Source: Pelobates cultripes
Taxonomy: Eukaryota; Chordata; Amphibia; Anura; Pelobatidae
Direction: 5' to 3'
NCBI GenBank assembly: GCA_933207985.1
Contig: OW240916.1
Span: forward strand, 317,559,472-317,623,471
Length of the DNA stretch: 64,000 nucleotides
This document shows, in pieces, positions 57,606-64,000 of this stretch (position 1 is the stretch's first letter; each line of letters opens with the position of its first letter). The translations under genes were made by a program, and so were the position numbers. The notes beneath the pieces were generated by a model, which saw only the letters and a list, made by a program, of their open reading frames with translations, did no database searches and had not been told where the DNA came from.

Positions 57606-57889
57606 TAACATAATGCACACCCCCACTAAACCAGTGCATTATGGGACGTTTTCAATTGACTTGTATAATTTAGCTTGAAATAGTTGGATAAATAAATAAT
57701 CTACTCAATGGGGTTTCAGACTTTTGCCAAATCTGCAATTGTTATCTTGCTGTCACTGTTACTGGCTAGACATATGTGTAATCTTTCTTATTATCGCCCA
57801 TCTCTCTTTCTGTCTGTTGGATTCTATTTTAGTTATTATTCTCACCAAGTACCTGTTTCATACTAATTTTTGTTTTGGATTTTTTTCAG

Positions 57890-57931
57890 GTCCAGGGACT
57901 TTGAACTCCACATACCTTGATGAGTTTGCAT
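57890..57931 (+). CDS. F2R: F2R-like exon 2 (42 bp, extracellular N-terminus)
   Basis: A TTTTTTTCAG acceptor and T|GTAAGA donor bound 42 bp in phase 1-1. Joined to exon 1 it reads SPGTLNSTYLDEFA, with one N-glycosylation sequon (NST) and acidic residues. It has no Arg or Lys, hence no trypsin- or thrombin-type cleavage site. The exon is predicted from splice signals, phase and length only. Confidence 0.45.
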
Positions 57932-59276
57932 GTAAGACCTTAAAAACTCCATATAAGTTTAATGAATAATAATTTTGAGACACAAAATCAAAAAAATATG
58001 CTGTATTAACAGTGCACAATTGAAAGATAACACACTAACATATTTAGGAATACTTTCAAATTTACAACTATTTTTTTTTTAGATTGACACCATACAACTA
58101 TCGCAATCATTTATTTACCTTCAATTTTTACCTTTTTTTTACCTTAAACTATAGTGCCAGTAATACAAAGTTTTTTTTCTGGCACTATTTCCTTATAGTG
58201 CCCACTTCCTCCCCCTTATTTTAAATTCTTACTGCATATAAAATTATTATAAACATATAATAATTGTTAGGTCATTTACTTTGGTATTACACTTTAATAA
58301 AAATAACACCTTATGTATGAATCAAATAAAAAATACCAATCCCAACCTAAAACCTGCATGGATGTCAGCAGAGAAAAAGTAAATACATTGAAATAAAATG
58401 TAAAAATAAAAATTAGCAAGTGGCGCTATAAAAGAAAACAGACCATAAAATATCATGAACACTACTGCAGATTACAGACTTCCTGCACAGAGAGATACAA
58501 ATCTCGAACATTGCATTTCTTCCTCAGCAGTATAATGCAAAAAAAAAAAAAAAAACTCCAAAAGTCACAGTTGCTCCTATAGTTCATTTAAATTCACTAA
58601 ACAACAAGCAGCACATAAATCCATATGGCAACACATCTCACAGCAAATTCCGCGTATAATACAGGTACTCCTCACTTACCGGCCGGATTCTGTTCCTACG
58701 ACCTGGCTGTAGAACGAATTGATCGGTAAGTGAGGCGTTAAGGGATTCCCTTGTATGCTTTTCTATGTTTGGCAAAATTTCTCCGAACATAGACAAACAC
58801 ACAAGAGCAGGGAATCTCTCTAATCTTTGTTCGGGCAAATTACCATTAACATAGATTATAGGAATTCCATGCTCTGGTGCATTCGTCTATGTTTGGGGAA
58901 ATCCCCACTGAACATAGATGAATGCAGCTGAGCAGGGAATCCCTCTAATTCGCACAATGGCTCGTACTTACCACCCTGGTTATAAGTGCGAGCCGTTGTA
59001 AAACACCTGTATAGCACTACTAAGCATTATGGTATGTGTTCACTTTTTTTAATTGCAGACTGATTTTTTTATTTTTACATTAATTAGTATAGTAAGTATC
59101 AGGGGAAACACTGTAAGTGCAGTGGAATAGACACATTTTATTATTTTTTTTGCATATTTTTAAAGTACCACAACATTTTTTAAAAACAAAACAAAATGTT
59201 TCTTATGAAGTATTCTTTTCATTATAGGTTTATCTTTTATCAAGCTATTTATTCTTAATTTTTTGCATTGTTTTAG
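57932..59276 (+). other. F2R-like intron 2 with a MITE
   Basis: AT-rich. At 58661-59012 lies a probable Tigger/mariner-like MITE with ends TACAGGTACTCCTCACTTACC and ...AAAACACCTGTA. No further exon recognised. Confidence 0.5.
58661..59012. mobile_element. Tigger/mariner-like MITE, ~350 bp
   Basis: Short terminal inverted repeat TACAGGT/ACCTGTA next to TA on both sides, with internal CCTCACTTACCG/CGGTAAGTGAGG palindromic arms near the left end and a duplicated CATAGA-type segment. Nonautonomous. Confidence 0.55.
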
Positions 59277-59345
59277 TTCCTGGACTCTTTGCATTCAATA
59301 TTTACCAGAATGATCCAAGTCCAGAAAAAACTTCTATCTATACAG
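59277..59345 (+). CDS. F2R: F2R-like exon 3 (69 bp, extracellular N-terminus)
   Basis: A TTGTTTTAG acceptor and G|GTAAGAA donor bound a 69 bp exon in phase 1-1. It encodes FPGLFAFNIYQNDPSPEKTS and a short Tyr-containing tail. With the first residues of exon 4 (DVTFDNQNE) this gives the acidic/aromatic pattern of the hirudin-like thrombin-docking region in PAR1. The only basic residue is one Lys. Confidence 0.55.
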
Positions 59346-62300
59346 GTAAGAAATTATCAAAGTGATACAATTAGAGGAACAATGTGAGCGCCATAACAAC
59401 ATAATCGGGTTATTAGCTCTGCAACCTCTTCCACTTTTGTCTGAGGCTTGACTCAAGATGTCTTGGACAGGGACACAGCTGAATGGGAATCAGTAGGTAA
59501 GGGGAGTGATGACAGGCACAAACCCATAGTGGAAGAGGAATCAATACACCCTGTTTCACAGCCAAAATGAAGAAGAAAAATCATAGAAGTATTCTATAGA
59601 TAAACAAAGAGACATCTCACAAATCCTACGTGAACTTTGGTGGTATCAGGATTTGGGGAAAAAAATAGAGAACAAGGCAATACTGTTGTTCATATGAAGT
59701 TGAATGACCTTAGGATGAAACTGGAGACATAGGAATAGCATCACCTTATCCAAATAAAAGACCACAGATGACAAAAAAGTGTCACGATTCGGGGAACCCA
59801 ACACGCTGGCACACACACACACACACAAAAGGTGCCGTACCGGACCTTAGAGTGGCCGGGCTAAGCACACACAGAATAGTCAGGAGACAAGCCGAGTAAA
59901 GGGGAACCAGAAGACAGAATAACGTGAAACGAGCCGAGGTCAAAGGGTAGGAGAAAGTCACAGAGTCAGATAAACAAGCCAGAGAGTACGTAACCAGAAG
60001 CACAAGGTAAGTAGCAATACTAGCAAGCAAAGACCACAACAGGGCAGGGAGGAACAGGAAAGGTAAGTATTTAAACCATCAGGTTAATTCTGATTGGATA
60101 ATTTCCAATCAGAATTAACAATCACACGTGGGAGATATTTAGACCTCCCACTGTGATTGAGGCACTGTGCCTTTAACGCCGGGTCAGGTGACTGACCCCG
60201 GCGTGTATAAACCTGGGCGGTCTCCCAGCGTGCAGCGTCATGCATGCTGCCGCTGGGGGACGTGGAGGGAACGGCGGGCGGCATCCGAGGCTGGAAGGAT
60301 GCCGCTCGCCGTACCCACGAGGCGGAGGGGACCGCGGACGGCTGGAGGGTGAGTACTGCGAGCGGAGTGCAGCCTCCCCTCGCAGCCGCCCGCGGGAGCC
60401 TGACAAAAAGTAAGGGAAAAGAAAAACAAACAGGGCAACAAATCAGCAGTGAGGATTCTAGAAAAGAAAGTTTAGCAAATTTAAATTTGATGAACAACAA
60501 GAGAAAAACCTGATTTTAAGTGACATCGCCACATCTGATGTCACTTGCAACAAGTAGTTAGGCAACTGACTGGGGTGATGCTGGTGGCATCTACAGCAAT
60601 TCTTTTGTGATGAAGAAAATGACCTCTAACACTCCAGGAAACAAAAAGATTAAGACTGCATTTGAAACTGGAACTTCACTGGACTTGTCGAAGCCATAGA
60701 TCACATGAGAGACAAGGAGAACCTAACCCCTCCAACAAATCACACAGAGAAATGCAGTTAAGAGGAAAAACAAGAGACAAAAAATCCTTCTAAGACATGT
60801 GGGTAGAACCTCGGCTCACATCACTGCAACATATCCAAAGAATAGGAGACATTTCTCAGTCTCACATACTTATCTTATGATGTTGCTACCACAGGCTCCT
60901 CGCAAATTAAACTCATCACTCCCTAATGGGTGTCACCTCTATGGAACTTATCCTGTGGCCTCCTGTGAAATATCCCAATAATCCCTAAAATCAACTTTCT
61001 TACCTAGTCTGCTGAGAGTACAGGAAAAGACTGAAGGCATTTTATAGTTTTTATGTTTATAACATGTATAAGTTTACATCTCTTTCTTTGTTATCGGTGG
61101 AAAACAGAGTGAATGTAAAGCAAATTTCAAATTTAAGTCGAAATAGACCTCCGATAATGGGAAGCAATTGGAAGCTCTAGAGGAACTATTACCAAATTAT
61201 ATACTGTCAATTTTGCTAAAATATAAGAAGGATAAAAAAATAGGAAAAAATGTAAAGATTAACAAAAACAATATTCAATTAAAAAATATCAGATCACAGA
61301 TCAACAAGGATAATACATATTACATATATAGTATATGGGTGTAATTAAAAAAAGATATTCATATATACATGATATGACATTTTGGTTTATGATTTCAAAT
61401 TTCCATTGTCTAGGTGACTGTGTTTTATAAATATTATTTACCTTATATAAGAAAACAAGATATATCCCCTACATTTATGCTAAAGATTACATACTGTACA
61501 TTGAGAACCTCAGAGAACCTTGGTACCCTGTATAATTCTATAATATAGTGACATAATCCCCTAATTGTTTCACTATATAGAATATTTTATTTTGTTTTTA
61601 TTGGGCAGACTAAATGGGTCGAATGGTTCTTATTTGCCATCACTTTCTACATTTCTTTGTTTTCCTGAACTATCAGTTTTTTTAGCTTCAGAGATTGGAA
61701 TATGTTCTTTGATTATTATAGAATCTTCTTGGATAGATTCTCCTTGGGTCATATGGACATGGGAAATCCTTATTATTATTTTTAACCTATAATATTTATA
61801 TTTATATTTATAACCTATTATTATATATTGCTTGGGTTCATTTTAAATTAAATATTTTTATATTATACATATATTTTTAATTTTTTTAATTTACATTTTT
61901 CCCTTTAAAAAAAATATAATTTCTGAAGAACGCTATCTGCTTGTACAAATTTGTTACATGACTTATAGACCATTGAATCTTTGACTTTATATATAAAAGT
62001 GTTTTACCGATTGAGATTGCTAATTTCCAACACTAAACACTGTTATCAATAAGTCTCCACCTGCCTGTGCAATTAATTCTCTATTTAATGGGGGACAGAG
62101 GGTGAGTGCTACAATATACAGCATATTAACAAAGTCCATTTTGGACAAAACACATAGACGCCTTGCCGTGATCTCTGATTCCACACGCTTAAGGCATCAC
62201 ATTCGGTGGCACACTTGGGACAATCAGCTACCACATCAATACGCCATTCCTTATTCACCTCTACTCTCAACACTATGAATTCTAGTTCTATGTTGCTGTA

Positions 62301-63674
62301 CAATTCTTTGGATAATTTCTTTTACACAGAGTTTTTCCAAGTATACGAGATTTGATTCCACTATATCACCTACTGGACAGGAAGAGGACATGTATCTTAT
62401 TCAGTGGTCAGTCAGACCTATGGGGCAATAAGGGAACTGCTAATTTACTACTAATGCCGGCTCCAAGATTAGCCTTGTGAGTCTACTACTTCTGTGTATC
62501 ACGTGGCCACAATTATACCTGATGCCTAGCCTATTTTATTTTAACTGTCTTCAATGTTACGATGTTGTTTTCTAGTGATTTTTTATAAATATACATATGC
62601 TTCTTATATGCAGATTGTACTTAATATCTTGTCAGTGCTATTCAGTTTGTCTTAGTTTGTTTAGTTCTCTATACTGTCGTGAGACGCCCTGGTTAGAGTT
62701 TTGGATTGCACTATAAGTCTATAATTTAATTTTTAATTTGTTTCATATTTTAGTGTACTTTTTGATCCCCTTTGTGATTACACTTTATTTATTGTTTCTT
62801 TTTCTCTCTCTGTAAATAATCATGCATGTCATTCATGTTCCTACTCGTAGCTTCATACACGTTCATGCTCACTTTGTTGTTGGTGTCCAGAGATTAACAG
62901 TTAATAAGAAAGATTGCAACAAGTGTTTTTCTTTAAGTTGATTTTCCTTTTTTACGCCAGTGATTTGAAGTGGCCATTGGTGGTGGCAGTCTGTATGTGC
63001 AGTATTTCTGCTTGAAGTGCTGCATACACAGAGTTATTTGCACTTGTATGTCGGGGTTGATTACACTCACGGCACATGTGTCTTTGGCAACTCAGAACTC
63101 CAGGTGGCCAAATGTCAACGCTGTGCATAAAACATGTCCATCGTTCGTGCACACAACATGCTGGCAACAGACATTTTTGTGCTTCTCCCGTGCACGCGGT
63201 GCCTACAAGGGGAAGTGTTTTTCTCACCTCCTTCCCTGAGTTGAGCCATCCCTTTTCCCTATAAATTCAGTAGTGGTTGTAGTTTTTATTTTTTAAATTA
63301 AATTTCATATACCCCTCGCTCACTCCGGCTCATATTGCAAGAATGCACTCTGACCCAGTAAAATGGTCCATTCACAGCCTTCTATGAGAAGCCTTTGACT
63401 GAACCACACGAGGCCCTGGATGATGTTAGCAGGGAATGTGGAAGGCAGCACTTGGAGCTTCACCCAGTTCTGGATTCTAGGTAATGGTACAGCAAAATGG
63501 AGGAGGGGGTGGGGGGGCTAATTACTAATATGTAATAGGGCATATTACATAGCAAAATATTCCCCCACTACAGGTTTTAAAGAGGCCGTTCAATTAATAA
63601 TGTGATAATGTTTTTTTTTTCTTTTTCAATTGTAGCAGTTTTTGATAATTTTTTACTATTCTTTTTCTTTTCAG
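59346..63674 (+). other. F2R-like intron 3
   Basis: Contains the solo LTR at 59780-60405. The remainder (60411-63674) is AT-rich with dispersed repeat-like segments around 62960-63250 and 63320-63540, but no gene or classified element was recognised. Confidence 0.5.
59780..60405 (+). mobile_element. Solo LTR, 626 bp, with AAAAG target duplication
   Basis: TGTCACGATTCGG start and GAGCCTGACA end, flanked by AAAAG (59775-59779 and 60406-60410). The 3' third is GC-rich, with TATAAA at 60207-60212 upstream of a CpG-rich stretch, which supports the plus orientation. A CA microsatellite lies at 59813-59827. Probably Gypsy- or ERV-type; no internal region remains. Confidence 0.8.
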
Positions 63675-64000
63675 ATGTGACATTTGACAATCAAAACGAA
63701 ACAGTCGATCATTTAATAGCAAACACTGGTGGAAAAAAACTCACATTAAAAAAACTATATACAGTTTCTAAACTTGGAAAGTTCTATCTGACCAGTGTGT
63801 GGATGATTACGTTTATTCCATCAGTTTACACAGTAGTATTCATTGTGGCACTGCCACTAAATATAATGGCAATCATCATCTTCCTCGCCAAGATGAAGGT
63901 CAGAAAGCCGGCCGTGGTCTATATGTTGAACCTGGCAGTTGCTGATGTATTGTTTGCTAGTACATTACCTTTCAAAATAGTTTATCATTTCAATGGAAAC
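63675..64000 (+). CDS. F2R: F2R-like exon 4 (start of seven-transmembrane domain, runs off the window)
   Basis: Encodes a G-protein-coupled receptor of the proteinase-activated family, at the plasma membrane. After the TTTTCAG acceptor it reads an acidic segment with a sequon (NET), then SVWMITFIPSVYTVVFIVAL leading into TM1 (PLNIMAIIIFLAKM), the loop KVRKPAVVYM, TM2 (LNLAVADVLFASTLPFKIVYH) and the start of the first extracellular loop. LPLNIMA and KPAVVYML-LA-ADVLF are characteristic of PAR1 over PAR2, PAR3 and PAR4. The frame is open to the window end; phase 1 at the start fits exon 3. Confidence 0.92.

Larger units (their letters stand above)
52359..57889 (+). other. F2R-like intron 1, filled with repeats
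   Basis: Contains foldback MITEs, TTAA MITEs and a LINE tail listed separately. No additional exon carrying an activation cleavage site was recognised, but a short one could be missed. 52400-54420 has no recognisable repeat apart from a short dispersed-looking segment at 53755-53830. Confidence 0.5.

Noticed and set aside
60084..60513. Overlapping GC-rich frames on both strands
   Set aside because: Lie within the GC-rich part of the solo LTR at 59780-60405 and its edge; no domain.
62952..63264. Three overlapping Cys/His-rich frames
   Set aside because: Dispersed-repeat-like segment in the F2R intron; frames overlap on both strands and lack splice signals.

Overview
This is a repeat-dense vertebrate nuclear window, almost certainly from a frog or toad. 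The evidence is the partial gene at the right end, a proteinase-activated receptor of the PAR1/F2R type with vertebrate exon-intron structure, together with the repeat mix: CR1, L2-like and L1/Tx1-like LINEs, DIRS-type tyrosine-recombinase retrotransposons, Penelope-like elements (PLEs), endogenous retroviruses (ERVs), long-TIR Tc1 elements and short TTAA-target MITEs. Species is not determined. One 100-base N gap lies at 14250-14349.

Layout. 1-4.1 kb: a decayed PLE with a GIY-YIG endonuclease remnant, a well-formed hammerhead-ribozyme motif at 3541-3597, and a duplicated ~375 bp end segment (1-373 and 3566-3945). 4.4-8.1 kb: a CR1 LINE with two minisatellites, an esterase-type ORF1 and a broken EN-RT ORF2. 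It is joined abruptly at about 8.1 kb to a DIRS element (RT, RNase H, tyrosine recombinase; to about 11.37 kb) that carries a reverse-oriented CR1 3' end. 11.5-17.2 kb: duplicated repeats, an L2-like LINE tail, an L1-like fragment and a ~70 bp satellite lying on both sides of the gap. 17.2-21 kb: an old minus-strand ERV with remnants of gag, pol and env. 22.6-23.7 kb: a 1087 bp solo LTR. 23.96-34.8 kb: exons of a decaying HIPK-like kinase. One of its introns holds a long-TIR Tc1 transposon (24629-33340), which was itself split by a fairly young minus-strand ERV (25381-32539; two 515 bp LTRs, tRNA-Leu-type primer site, near-complete env, no recognisable pol). Immediately beyond the Tc1, the left flank is repeated in inverted orientation, including a kinase exon.

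35-51.4 kb: further nested repeats. An L2-like LINE is interrupted by an LTR element with a Lys-type primer site and by a hAT-like MITE; then come a 39-bp minisatellite, PLE pieces, and a CR1 interrupted by an L1 with a perfect 14 bp target duplication. 52.2-64 kb: the receptor gene on the plus strand, with a signal-peptide exon (52277), two tiny symmetric exons (57890, 59277) and the start of the seven-transmembrane exon (63675 to the window end). Its introns carry foldback MITEs, TTAA MITEs, a LINE tail and a second solo LTR (59780-60405). The F2R-like receptor is the only gene here that looks functional; the kinase exons look pseudogenised and everything else is mobile DNA or unassigned spacer.
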